DNA of 64,000 nucleotides from Mycobacterium gordonae (GTDB lineage Bacteria; Actinomycetota; Actinomycetes; Mycobacteriales; Mycobacteriaceae). The stretch covers positions 1 through 64,000 of the forward strand of contig NZ_LKTM01000339.1 in NCBI RefSeq assembly GCF_001417955.2. The letters run 5' to 3'. The notes beneath the pieces were generated by a model that was not told the DNA's origin, did not search any database, and was given only the letters and a program-made list of their open reading frames with translations. This document shows positions 42,541 through 50,539 of this stretch, one piece after another (position 1 is the first letter of the stretch; the number at the start of each line of letters is the position of its first letter). The position numbers and the translations under genes are program-made.

Positions 42541-44228
42541 GCACCAACTGGGATCGCACCGTCGACCTGGTGATCGCCGGCAGCGGCGGGGGCGGCATGG
42601 TGGCGGGACTGGCCGCACTCGACGCCGGCCTGCAACCGCTGATCGTCGAAAAACAGCCTCTCGTGGGCGGTTCGACGGGGTTGTCCGGCGGTATCGTCTG
42701 GCTGCCCAACAACCCGCTGATGCGGGCGGACGGCATCGCGGACTCGCACCAGGACGGCCTTGCCTACCTGGCCGACGTGGTCGGTGACATCGGTGCGGCG
42801 TCCTCCCCCGCCCGCCGGGAGATGTTCCTCACCGCCGGTTACGAGATGCTCAATTTCCTGCTCCGCAAGGGAGTTCGGATGATCCGCTGCGCGGGGTGGA
42901 GCGACTACTACCCGAACCACAAGGGCGGCAACGAATCCGGCAGGGCAGTCGAGGGAATCCCGTTCGACGCCGCCGAACTCGGCGTCTGGCACGACAAGGT
43001 GCAGCCGCCGCTGGCCAAGAACTACGGGTACGCGGTGCTGACCAATGAGTTGCGTTCGGTCCAGTACTTCAACCGTTCGCCGCGCGCATTCGCGGTGGCG
43101 GCGAAGGTGTTCGCGCGAACCAGGGCGTCCCGGCTTGCCAGGCGACAGCTGCTGACCAACGGCGCGTCGCTGATCGGCCAGATGCTCAAAGTGCTCATCG
43201 ACCTCAGCGACGGCCAGCCACCGTTGTGGATCAACGCGGCGATGGAGGACCTGATCGTCGAAGACGGCCGGGTGGTCGGTGCCCGTATCGTTCGTGACGG
43301 GGTGACGCAGAACGTGGCGGCGCGCAAGGGAGTCCTGTTGGCAGCGGGTGGCTTTGGCCACAATCGTGAGATGCGCCGCCAGTACAGCGGTGAGCAGCCC
43401 AACGAAGGACAGTGGTCGATCGCCAATGCCGGCGACACCGGTGAGGTCCTGCAGACCGCCATGCGCCTGGGCGCCAAAACCGATCTGCTCGACGAAGCCT
43501 GGTGGTTGCCGTCGGTGTTCATCGCCAACGGTGGCGCCGCCGCTGCCTCACTGGGGTCGGGACGCCAGCGCCCCGGCGCCATCTACGTGGATTCCGGCGG
43601 CCGGCGGTTCTGCAACGAGTCGAATTCGTACGTCGAGGTCGGCAAGGCGATGTACGCCAACAAGGCGGTGCCGTGCTGGATGATCTTCGACGACGGGTAC
43701 GTGCGGCGCTACGTCGCGGGCACCAATCCGGTCAAACGCGAACACCTGCCCCCCGAGTTGGTCGAGAGCGGAGCCGTCAAACGCGCCGAGACGCTGACAG
43801 ATCTCGCGCACCAGATCGACCTGCCGCCCGAGGAGTTGGTGCGAACCGTCCAGCGGTTCAACATGTTCGCGGCCAAGGGGCTGGACCCCGATTTCGGCCG
43901 GGGACAGTCCGCCTACAACGACTGCCTCGGTGATCCCGGGTATCGACCCAACGCCGCGGTCGGGCCCCTGGACCGGGCGCCGTACTACGCGACGCGGGTC
44001 CTGCCCGCGGACGTGGGCACCTGCGGCGGGGTGATCACCAACGAGTACGCGCAGGTGCTCGACCAGCAGGACCGGGTGATCGACGGGCTGTACGCGACCG
44101 GCAACACCACCGCCACGGTCATGGGCCGGACGTATCCCGGAGCGGGAGCGAGCATCGCGAGCTCGATGGTGTTCGGCTACGTCGCCGCGCGGCACGCCGC
44201 CGGCCGCAGCGTCGCCGGTCACCACTAG
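42537..44228 (+). CDS. FAD-dependent dehydrogenase, 3-ketosteroid-delta1-dehydrogenase-like
   Basis: A 563-aa flavoprotein of the fumarate reductase/KstD group. The FAD-binding start VIAGSGGGGMVAGLAA (15-20 Gly-rich) is followed by VGGSTGLSGGIVWLPNN, and the C-terminus has GNTTATVMGRTYPGAGASI, in which Tyr-Pro-Gly-Ala-Gly matches the catalytic Tyr487 and Gly491 region of Rhodococcus KstD as I recall it. It should introduce a double bond next to a ketone on a cyclic substrate. Translation is coupled to the Rieske oxygenase. It is the last gene of the plus-strand operon and is followed by a large hairpin. Confidence 0.9.
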   Translation: MSTNWDRTVDLVIAGSGGGGMVAGLAALDAGLQPLIVEKQPLVGGSTGLSGGIVWLPNNPLMRADGIADSHQDGLAYLADVVGDIGAASSPARREMFLTAGYEMLNFLLRKGVRMIRCAGWSDYYPNHKGGNESGRAVEGIPFDAAELGVWHDKVQPPLAKNYGYAVLTNELRSVQYFNRSPRAFAVAAKVFARTRASRLARRQLLTNGASLIGQMLKVLIDLSDGQPPLWINAAMEDLIVEDGRVVGARIVRDGVTQNVAARKGVLLAAGGFGHNREMRRQYSGEQPNEGQWSIANAGDTGEVLQTAMRLGAKTDLLDEAWWLPSVFIANGGAAAASLGSGRQRPGAIYVDSGGRRFCNESNSYVEVGKAMYANKAVPCWMIFDDGYVRRYVAGTNPVKREHLPPELVESGAVKRAETLTDLAHQIDLPPEELVRTVQRFNMFAAKGLDPDFGRGQSAYNDCLGDPGYRPNAAVGPLDRAPYYATRVLPADVGTCGGVITNEYAQVLDQQDRVIDGLYATGNTTATVMGRTYPGAGASIASSMVFGYVAARHAAGRSVAGHH

Positions 44229-44231
44229 TGC

Positions 44232-44289
44232 CGAGCAGACGCAAAATCACCACTTTTCGGCACGAAAAGGGTGATTTTGCGTCTGCTCG
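44232..44289. repeat. 58-base perfect palindromic hairpin between convergent genes
   Basis: The arms 44232-44251 and 44270-44289 are perfect 20-bp complements. The 18-nt interior contains a second 7-bp stem (CTTTTCG 44253-44259 with CGAAAAG 44263-44269), leaving only one unpaired A and a GCA loop. It fills the gap between the stops of the flavoprotein (44228) and the minus-strand crotonase (44292). It can serve as a bidirectional terminator. The symmetrical GCAGACGCAAAAT core recalls dispersed palindromes I have seen in mycobacterial intergenic DNA, so it may be a mobile-type repeat. Confidence 0.85.
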
Positions 44290-44291
44290 CG

Positions 44292-45125
44292 TCAGGACTC
44301 AGCGCCCTCGACGAAGTCGCGGGGCTTCATGCCGGACTGCATGAGTTCGGCGCGGCGGGCCTGCACATCGGTGGCCGCGCCCACCATATTCGTCAGAATG
44401 TGGCTGACCTGAAGATGCACGCGCATGCCCATCAGCTCCCAGGCCCGCTTGACGTTGTTCTTCACCGCCATCAGGGTGGTCAGCGGAATCTGGGCGATCT
44501 TGCGGGCCATCTCCTCGACGGTGTCCTCGAGGTCCTCGCGCGGCACCACCTTGTTGAGCAGACCCCACTCGAGGGCCTGCTGAGCCGAGAGGGTGGGCGC
44601 CAGCAGCAACCAGTCCATGGTGCGGTGCCAGTTCATCAGCAACCACGGTTCGATCATGGTGTGACCGCCTGGCTCGCCGAGACTTTGGGCCAGCGGCATC
44701 TGGAAATACGCGTCCTCGGACGCGACGCAGAAATCCGTCAGCAGCCCAAGGTAGATCCCGCCGCCCATGCAGTAGCCGTGGATCTGAGAAATGGTGGGCT
44801 TCGGAAACTCCCACAGGTACAGGGTCGGCCACAGGAACAGGTCGGCAGTGCCTTTGTAGAGATCTTCGAAGGTATTTCCGAAGTCGGGGTAGGGGTTCTC
44901 GTCGGGTCCCCACCTCGCCACATGTCCGCCACAGAAGCCCTTGCCGTTGGCTTTGAGGATGACGACCTTGATCTCCTTGTCGCGGTCGGCTTCCCGCAGA
45001 CACGTGTCGACTTCGGTAACCAGCACAGCGTCTTTGGTGTTGGCCTTGTCGACCCGGTTGAGAATGATGCGCGCGATCGGTGGCTCGCGCTCGTAGATCA
45101 CCGCTTCCAGGACGCGCCGCTCCAT
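44292..45125 (-). CDS. Crotonase-fold protein, second paralog, catalytic Glu pair absent
   Basis: A 277-aa crotonase-superfamily protein, paralog of 38753-39622 (shared LKANGKGFC, LWEF.KPTI, KRAWELMGMRVH). At the positions of the two hydratase glutamates it has Tyr125 (GGGIY) and Leu145 (QMPL). The oxyanion region GFCGGHVA and HGYCMGGG is present, so CoA thioester binding is retained. Start ATG 45125 has no ribosome site but a TAGTGT box 7 nt upstream, typical of leaderless genes; the longer upstream open frame is noise. It faces the main operon across the large hairpin. Confidence 0.85.
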   Translation of the reverse strand: MERRVLEAVIYEREPPIARIILNRVDKANTKDAVLVTEVDTCLREADRDKEIKVVILKANGKGFCGGHVARWGPDENPYPDFGNTFEDLYKGTADLFLWPTLYLWEFPKPTISQIHGYCMGGGIYLGLLTDFCVASEDAYFQMPLAQSLGEPGGHTMIEPWLLMNWHRTMDWLLLAPTLSAQQALEWGLLNKVVPREDLEDTVEEMARKIAQIPLTTLMAVKNNVKRAWELMGMRVHLQVSHILTNMVGAATDVQARRAELMQSGMKPRDFVEGAES

Positions 45126-45217
45126 GGTGCTGACACTACCCGAAGGGAGGTGCCGGCCACAGCGATCACCCGATGATTCTTGATGATTTCGCTTGTGCCA
45201 CCGATGATCTTGCGGAC

Positions 45218-45763
45218 TCAGGCGTTCGCCACCAACCACGCGTGGCCGTCGGCTTCGCCCGCCGCCACCAGATCGAGTTCGCCGAAGGCGGAAAGCAGTT
45301 CCCCTCGGGCTGCCCGGAACGGCCCCGGTTCTGCGTCCTCCGCGCTGAGGGTGCAGATCGCCAACAGGCCGCCGGGCGCCACGCGCCCGATCAGCGCTGG
45401 GTAGAGTCGGCGATCGCGAAACTTGTTGCACAGCAGCATGTCCACCTGGGGCCCCGGCGGCAGGCCGGCGTCGAGGTCGACGACGTCAAACCGGCAACTC
45501 GCGTCAAATCCTCGGTGGCGCGCCAGATCTCGCGCCTGAGTGATCGCCTCCGAAGAAACGTCCACACCCCATACGTCCAGCCCGCGACTTGCCAGCCATA
45601 TCGAGGCGAGTCCCTGCCCACAGGCGACGTCGAGCGCTAGGCCCGCGGCAGGAATCCGATCAATGAACGGACGCAGGAAACCGGGCGGTGCGACGGCGCC
45701 CGACTGCGGCGGACCCGAGCGGGCATACCTCTCGTCCCAGCGGCGCCGATCCTGCTCGCTCAC
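45218..45763 (-). CDS. Class I SAM-dependent methyltransferase
   Basis: A 181-aa Rossmann-fold methyltransferase. Motif I is LDVACGQGLASIWLA, motif II ends in VWGVDVSSEAI, and a later DMLLCNKFRDRRLYP takes the place of motif IV. It opens with SEQDRRRWDERYARSG, as in tellurite-resistance/thiopurine-type small methyltransferases. Substrate unknown. GTG 45763 lies 7 nt after TAACCT on the minus strand and lacks a ribosome site, so a leaderless transcript is likely. It is divergent from the TetR regulator with a perfect operator between. Confidence 0.83.
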   Translation of the reverse strand: MSEQDRRRWDERYARSGPPQSGAVAPPGFLRPFIDRIPAAGLALDVACGQGLASIWLASRGLDVWGVDVSSEAITQARDLARHRGFDASCRFDVVDLDAGLPPGPQVDMLLCNKFRDRRLYPALIGRVAPGGLLAICTLSAEDAEPGPFRAARGELLSAFGELDLVAAGEADGHAWLVANA

Positions 45764-45790
45764 GAATCCGAGGTTACGGGCACGCTGTTC

Positions 45791-45804
45791 TGGACAGCTG
45801 TCCA
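45791..45804. promoter_or_regulatory. Perfect 14-bp palindrome, TetR operator candidate
   Basis: TGGACAGCTGTCCA reads the same on both strands. It lies between the divergent -10 boxes of the methyltransferase (TAACCT, minus strand) and the TetR gene (TAGACT, 45825-45830), so a bound repressor would cover both promoters. The same half-sites recur at 47731-47744 (10 of 12 arm bases) and 47885-47900 (all). Confidence 0.72.
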
Positions 45805-45836
45805 CATCCGCGGCCCCGGTTTCCTAGACTGAACCG

Positions 45837-46427
45837 GTGTCTAGCGAAGCGGCTTCTCCGACGACCGGTGCCAATGCCCCGCGCCGGTCGGATCGGCGCC
45901 CGGGACAGACGATCCGCAAGGTGCTCGACGCCGGCCTGGAGGAGCTGCGCGAGTCGTCATACGCCAATCTGACGATGCGTGCCGTGGCACAACGAGCCGG
46001 GGTGTCACCGGCCAGTGCCTATACCTACTTCTCGTCGAAGAGTGCCCTGGTGGCCGCGGTCTACCTACGGTTCCTCCGCGAACTGCCGCTGCACACCGAC
46101 GTGAACGACACCACCAAGACCAGGGTCAGCGCCACCATGCGTGACATGGCGCTGGTAGTCGCCGACGAGCCGGAACTCACCGCGGGGTGTGGAACGGCCC
46201 TGATGGCCGACGATCCCGCCGTCGTTCCGTTGCGGGTGGAAATCGCCGAGGAGGTGTCCCGCCGGATCGGCGCCGCGCTCGGTCCCGGCTGGCCGCGATC
46301 GGTCAAGTCAACCCTGCAGATGACGTTCGCCGGTGCCCTGATGACCGCCCGCTTCCTCACCTATCAGGAGATCGCCGGCCAGCTCGACGAGGCGGTCAAC
46401 CTGATACTCGGTGCTTCCGTCGCCTGA
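45837..46427 (+). CDS. TetR-family transcriptional regulator
   Basis: A 196-aa regulator. The N-terminal helix-turn-helix (about 20-65) includes TIRKVLDAGLEELRESSYANLTMRAVAQRAGVSPASAYTYFSSKSALVAAVY, the standard TetR pattern. The C-terminal ligand domain is mostly helical and diverges as usual. GTG 45837 follows TAGACT by 6 nt without a ribosome site (leaderless). It should bind the TGGACA-N2-TGTCCA palindrome upstream of itself and repress itself, the methyltransferase and, by the shared sites, the gene at 46449-47699. The inducer is unknown. Confidence 0.92.
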   Translation: MSSEAASPTTGANAPRRSDRRPGQTIRKVLDAGLEELRESSYANLTMRAVAQRAGVSPASAYTYFSSKSALVAAVYLRFLRELPLHTDVNDTTKTRVSATMRDMALVVADEPELTAGCGTALMADDPAVVPLRVEIAEEVSRRIGAALGPGWPRSVKSTLQMTFAGALMTARFLTYQEIAGQLDEAVNLILGASVA

Positions 46428-46448
46428 AATGCCGCCAGGCCAAGGCCA

Positions 46449-47699
46449 TTACACCGGGGTCAGCGGCAACGACTTACGGGGCTGGAAGACGAAACTCGAA
46501 CCGCCACTGAACTTGGCAACCGCCACCTCAGAGAATTCTGCCGTGGCCGAATCGGTTTCGGTGACCACCGCCGTCCATTCGGTGGGAGTTCCGCTCACTT
46601 CGACATGTAGGTGTGGATCCACCGCGGACGCGATCGCCTGCAATGGGGCCACCGCTTCCGGCGACACCAACGCCGGCCATGCATCGTCCTCGTGGGCCGG
46701 CGACGGGCGCAGGTGTACGCGGTCGGACTCGAAATCGGCCACCACATAGACAGCGGGATTGAACAACGGATGCAACTCCATCACGCGCACCGCACCCTCG
46801 ACTCCCCCGGGCAGGCCGAGCGCGCGGTGAATCCGCTCCGCCGCCAGCCCGGCCAGTCCGATGAGTTGCTTGGTGGCGATGGAACGAGCCAGTGCGGCGT
46901 CACCGCCGGCCCGCTTGTGCACCGCGAGGGCGAAGGACAGGTACAGCAGGTGCATCTGCAGGCAGACTTCGTCGGCGAGGCGAACCAGGGCCGAGTGGGA
47001 GAAGGCTCCGAAATCGAAGTCGGACACCAACGGGCCGGAATAGTCGGCCTGGCCGGGCTCTGAAGGGTCGATCGGGCCGAGTTCGGTGGTCGCGGCCCTG
47101 GTGCGCCCGACGATCTCCAACTCCGGGATGAAGCCCACCTCCGGATGTGAGTCATCAATGATCACGGTCCACGCGCAGTGCGGGTTGCGGTCGGCAGGCA
47201 CCCGCGGCGGCCGGTGGATCGGGCGCACCTGGGCGCGGCGATTGGTGGCCAGCGCGGTGGCGTCGAAGGTCGGGTCCTCGATGTCGTGGCACATTCCGCG
47301 CACGTAGTCCTCGCCCATCGGCTCAACGTCCAGCAGCGCGCCGCAGTGGTCGAGCTGGAACTCGCCGTGCCAACGGTCGTGCACCGTATAGCGGAAGTCC
47401 ATGAACTGGGGCGGAGCGCCGATGTCGAGTTGCAGGCCCTTGAAGATGGTGATCACGTCGTCGCCCTCGAAGCGCAGCGCACGCTGCATGCGCCTGGTGT
47501 AGAGCGGGCTGGCTCCGGCCCACTCCTCGATCGCGATCTGCAACATCTCTTCGCGGCCGAATTGCTGTATGCACCAGGCCATTCCGGAGCGGTCGATCAT
47601 CTGGCCGATCAGCAGCAACTCCGGCACCAGCGTACTGAGCTGCGCGCGGGTGAGGGCTGCGTATCTGCTGGTCAACGGCGGGCCTCCGTCTGCGTCCAT
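46449..47699 (-). CDS. Unrecognised 416-residue protein under the TetR-type operator
   Basis: I do not recognise a family. The frame is open over 1.25 kb with normal codon bias and starts MDADGGPPLTSRYAAL at ATG 47699. Visible blocks: a helical N-terminal third (LVPELLLIGQMIDRSGMAWCIQQFGREEMLQIAIEEWAGASPLYTRRMQRAL); a Cys/His-containing stretch (QLDHCGALLDVEPMGEDYVRGMCHDIEDPTFDATAL) that could bind metal; a helical segment MHLLYLSFALAVHKRAGGD; and a basic beta-rich tail. No signal peptide or clear membrane helix. The two cysteines with nearby His and Asp are the best candidates for a functional site. It converges on the TetR gene, 21 bases apart. Confidence 0.72.
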   Translation of the reverse strand: MDADGGPPLTSRYAALTRAQLSTLVPELLLIGQMIDRSGMAWCIQQFGREEMLQIAIEEWAGASPLYTRRMQRALRFEGDDVITIFKGLQLDIGAPPQFMDFRYTVHDRWHGEFQLDHCGALLDVEPMGEDYVRGMCHDIEDPTFDATALATNRRAQVRPIHRPPRVPADRNPHCAWTVIIDDSHPEVGFIPELEIVGRTRAATTELGPIDPSEPGQADYSGPLVSDFDFGAFSHSALVRLADEVCLQMHLLYLSFALAVHKRAGGDAALARSIATKQLIGLAGLAAERIHRALGLPGGVEGAVRVMELHPLFNPAVYVVADFESDRVHLRPSPAHEDDAWPALVSPEAVAPLQAIASAVDPHLHVEVSGTPTEWTAVVTETDSATAEFSEVAVAKFSGGSSFVFQPRKSLPLTPV

Positions 47700-47730
47700 G
47701 TCCCGGCTGCGGAGCCGGCGCCGCAAATAA

Positions 47731-47744
47731 TGGACAGGTGTCTG
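47731..47744. promoter_or_regulatory. TGGACA-N2-TGTCTG site, imperfect TetR operator
   Basis: It matches 10 of 12 arm bases of the palindrome at 45791-45804 with the same spacing. It lies 32 bases upstream of the start at 47699, where it would overlap the promoter of that gene. Confidence 0.5.
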
Positions 47745-47884
47745 ATTATGGTTTCGACTGTAGCGAGCTTGCTCCGATTCGGCAAGAATCCTGCGGTTCA
47801 GGCAAGAGAAGTCGAGGTAGGGACACACGTCGCAGTGCCGCCAGCGGCGCCACTGGCTCGTCTACCGGTCCTCCATTCGGAATT

Positions 47885-47900
47885 CTGGACATCTGTCCAG
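47885..47900. promoter_or_regulatory. CTGGACA-N2-TGTCCAG site, TetR operator candidate
   Basis: Perfect 7-base arms around TC. The inner 12 arm bases are identical to those of the palindrome at 45791-45804. It is 185 bases upstream of the minus-strand gene at 47699 and about 345 bases upstream of the plus-strand gene at 48245, so it may serve either. Confidence 0.6.
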
Positions 47901-48244
47901 TTCCCCGCGGCACAGGGCCTTCCCAGGCCCTTTACCGGCCACACACGCCAGATCGCGTTCAGGCGGGCCGGTCACTGCCTGTCTGCAAATCTTCAAACGC
48001 ATTCTCGCCCAGGGGCTTCCGCAGTGAGTGCGCCGATATCAGGCGCCCTGCGGCACGCCGAACAGCCGAGTCGCTAGCCAGCATGCGGCGGCGCGAATCG
48101 CGGAACATCAGCGACATGGCCAATCCCTTACACCACCCATGCGTAGCCGTGACACGCAATCGCCGAACCCGGCGGTTGATCGGTTCCCCGCGATCGGCAA
48201 TCCTCATCGGGGAATCTCGTGGACGAGCCGAAGGAGGGCCGAGC

Positions 48245-48697
48245 GTGGCGGGTGTGGGACAGATCGCGCTGAACAGTGCGCCCGTCGTGGGTGGGGTGAT
48301 GCTCGCCCTGACGGCGGGGCAGTTCCGCGGACCGGATTACCGGTCACTGATCAAGCAGGACATGGACCTGCTCGACCGGCTCCCCCCGGAGGCCACCGAA
48401 CGGCGCGCCAATCTGCAGCGCAGCATCGACACCCGGATCGATGACCTGATCGACGCCGCCGACAAGACGCACGCGTTGCGAAAGGCCGCGACGACGTACC
48501 GGGGCAACTGGCGCGACCTGGTGCTGTTCGTCGCTGTCCTGTTGTTCACGGTCGTCTGGTGGGACGTCAACCACAACCGGGCGAATTGGCTGCCGACGTT
48601 CGTCGTGCTGATCCTGCTGTCGGTGGTGGCCGCCGGGTACGCGGTGCGGGGCGCGGTCCGTGCCGGCCTCTCGCTGGTGCGTCGCCGCCGGCGCTGA
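48245..48697 (+). CDS. Small integral membrane protein
   Basis: A 150-aa membrane protein. One hydrophobic segment lies near the N-terminus (SAPVVGGVMLALTAGQF), then a charged helical region (YRSLIKQDMDLLDRLPPEATERRANLQRSIDTRIDDLIDAADKTHALRKAATTY), then two membrane helices (DLVLFVAVLLFTVVWW and LPTFVVLILLSVVAAGYAV) and an Arg-rich tail (RRRRR). GTG 48245 is supported by AAGGAGG 8 nt upstream, so the open frame further 5' is not coding. No recognised family; the layout suggests a small membrane anchor or regulator. It is convergent with the deacylase, with 15 bases between stops. Confidence 0.7.
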   Translation: MAGVGQIALNSAPVVGGVMLALTAGQFRGPDYRSLIKQDMDLLDRLPPEATERRANLQRSIDTRIDDLIDAADKTHALRKAATTYRGNWRDLVLFVAVLLFTVVWWDVNHNRANWLPTFVVLILLSVVAAGYAVRGAVRAGLSLVRRRRR

Positions 48698-48712
48698 CTC
48701 GCGGCAGTCCGG

Positions 48713-50452
48713 TCAGTCGCGGCACGCCCGGACCAGCGCACCGGGCCTGGCGTCGGTCAATTCGCCCTCGGCGACCACGGTCTGCCCCCGAACCAGGGTC
48801 TCGACATAGCCGTCCGAGCGCTGGATCAACCGGCCGTCGCCGCCGGGCAGGTCCTCGACCCGCTCCGGGTAATGCAACCCGAGTCGCTCCAGGTCGATCA
48901 GGTTGATGTCGGCACGCCGGCCCGGCTCCAGCACGCCACGGTCGCCCAGCCGGTAGAAGCGTGCCGGATCGCCGGTCAGGCGGTGCACCGCCGTCTCCAG
49001 CGGCAGCCCCGGTCCCCTGCTCCGATCCCGCACCCAGTGCGACAGCAGATAGGTCGTCATGCTGGCGTCGCAGATGATTCCGCAGTGTGCCCCACCGTCG
49101 CCGAGGCCCTGCAGGCTGACCGGATCCGACATCATGTCGTGCAGGTGGTCGTAGCTGTTGCCGGCGTAATTCAGCAACGGCAGCAACAGAAATTCGCGGC
49201 CGTCCGCGCCGAGCAGCACGTCATAGGTGACTTCCCACGGGTCACGGCCCTCCCGCTCCGCGATGGCCGCCACACTGTCCTGCGGCGCGGGTTCGTAGTT
49301 GAGGGCGGCGCCGAGCGGATACAACCGTTTGAAGATGTGCCGATTCAGTTGGTCGGCTGACGGCTGTGACGTCGGCTCGGGTGTCTCTGCCAGGATCTGG
49401 GAGCGCACCGCGGGGTCCCGCAAGCGGTGCACCCGCTGCCCGAGCGGCAGGCCCATCAGGGATCGATAGGTGGCCCGGTGCCGGAAGGGATTCATCCGCG
49501 ATTGGTGGCCCATCAGCATGCCGAAAGCACGGCACGCCACCTGCGGCCGGATGGCCGCACCGTCCGCGTTGGCCTCGTGCACCGCGGCGAACCAGCTGCG
49601 CCAGTCGTGCGGATCCTGCTCGTTGACCATTGCCAGGAACGTCAGCGGTATCCGGTACCTGCGCCCCAGCCGGGTGATCCACTCGATCTCGGCATCGATC
49701 GAATGCCGTTGGTCGCCGCCCATCGCGCCGCCGACTCCGGCCGGAACCACTTGCAGCACGCCAGATCCCACGTCCGCCATGACTCCCATCAGGGCCGCGA
49801 GCTCAGCTTCCTCCGAATAGGTACCGGGCACCGGTTCCCCGGACGCGCTGCGATGGCCGGCGGTGCGGCCGAACGACATTCCGAGCGCTCCGGCGCGCAG
49901 GCCGTCTCCGACGATCCGGCTCATCGCCTCGATGTCGGAGGCCGTGGCGGACTCTTGAGCCCGGTCCCCCATCACGAAGCCACGGACGGCCGCATGGGGA
50001 ATCTGCGCCCCCACGTCGACCGCCCGGGGCATCCGGGCCAGCGCGTCCAGATATTCGCCGAATGACTCCCACTCCCAGGTAATGCCCTCGGACAGCGCCG
50101 AACCCGGGATGTCTTCGACCCCTTCCATCAGGTCGACCAGCCATTCGTGCCGATCGGGCCGCACCGGCGCGAAACCGATGCCGCAGTTGCCCATGATCGC
50201 GGTGGTGACGCCGTGCCAGCACGAGGGCGTCAGGTGGGGATCCCAGGTGGCCTGGCCGTCGAAATGGGTATGGACGTCGACGAAACCCGGTGTGACGGTG
50301 AGCCCGTCGGCCTCGATGGTGCGCTTGGCGCTGCCGCTGACCCGGCCGACGTCGACGATCACACCGTCGCGCACCGCCACGTCCGCGGTAACCGGCGGCG
50401 AGCCGGTGCCGTCCACCACGGTGCCGCCCCGAACGACCAGGTCGTAGGTCAT
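48713..50452 (-). CDS. N-acyl-D-amino-acid deacylase-like amidohydrolase
   Basis: A 579-aa metal-dependent amidohydrolase. The N-terminal small beta domain begins MTYDLVVRGGTVVDGTG. The barrel holds the HxH metal motif in PGFVDVHTHFDGQ, the segment HGVTTAIMGNCGIGFAPV (conserved Cys of D-aminoacylases), and late GDGGAHCG with the catalytic aspartate. The C-terminal GRRADINLIDLERLGLHYPERVEDLPGG is typical. Hydrolysis of N-acyl-D-amino acids or a related amide is inferred from family. ATG 50452 follows TGGAGGCGG. A TATTGC-T-GCAATA palindrome lies 27 bases upstream. Confidence 0.9.
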   Translation of the reverse strand: MTYDLVVRGGTVVDGTGSPPVTADVAVRDGVIVDVGRVSGSAKRTIEADGLTVTPGFVDVHTHFDGQATWDPHLTPSCWHGVTTAIMGNCGIGFAPVRPDRHEWLVDLMEGVEDIPGSALSEGITWEWESFGEYLDALARMPRAVDVGAQIPHAAVRGFVMGDRAQESATASDIEAMSRIVGDGLRAGALGMSFGRTAGHRSASGEPVPGTYSEEAELAALMGVMADVGSGVLQVVPAGVGGAMGGDQRHSIDAEIEWITRLGRRYRIPLTFLAMVNEQDPHDWRSWFAAVHEANADGAAIRPQVACRAFGMLMGHQSRMNPFRHRATYRSLMGLPLGQRVHRLRDPAVRSQILAETPEPTSQPSADQLNRHIFKRLYPLGAALNYEPAPQDSVAAIAEREGRDPWEVTYDVLLGADGREFLLLPLLNYAGNSYDHLHDMMSDPVSLQGLGDGGAHCGIICDASMTTYLLSHWVRDRSRGPGLPLETAVHRLTGDPARFYRLGDRGVLEPGRRADINLIDLERLGLHYPERVEDLPGGDGRLIQRSDGYVETLVRGQTVVAEGELTDARPGALVRACRD

Positions 50453-50479
50453 GACCGCCTCCAGGTATCGGCTGCACTC

Positions 50480-50492
50480 TATTGCTGCAATA
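50480..50492. promoter_or_regulatory. 13-bp palindrome upstream of the deacylase
   Basis: TATTGC-T-GCAATA is perfect, in the AT-rich promoter region of the amidohydrolase on the minus strand. It resembles a small dimeric-regulator operator; no linked regulator is obvious. Confidence 0.45.
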
Positions 50493-50539
50493 ATAGCAAC
50501 GTTAGATCTTTGGCCAGCCATACATCCGGGACTGAGTCG

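Larger units (their letters stand above)
47700..48244. other. 545-base gap carrying two operator-like sites
   Basis: No gene is supported: the open frame across it has no family similarity and the following gene has its own ribosome site at 48230-48240. It contains TGGACA-GG-TGTCTG (47731-47744) and CTGGACA-TC-TGTCCAG (47885-47900), related to the TetR-gene palindrome at 45791. Promoters for the genes at 47699 (minus) and 48245 (plus) must lie here. Confidence 0.55.

Noticed and set aside
47738..48244. Long N-terminal extension of the small membrane protein
   Set aside because: It runs through the operator region with Arg/Ser-rich sequence; AAGGAGG directly before GTG 48245 marks the true start.
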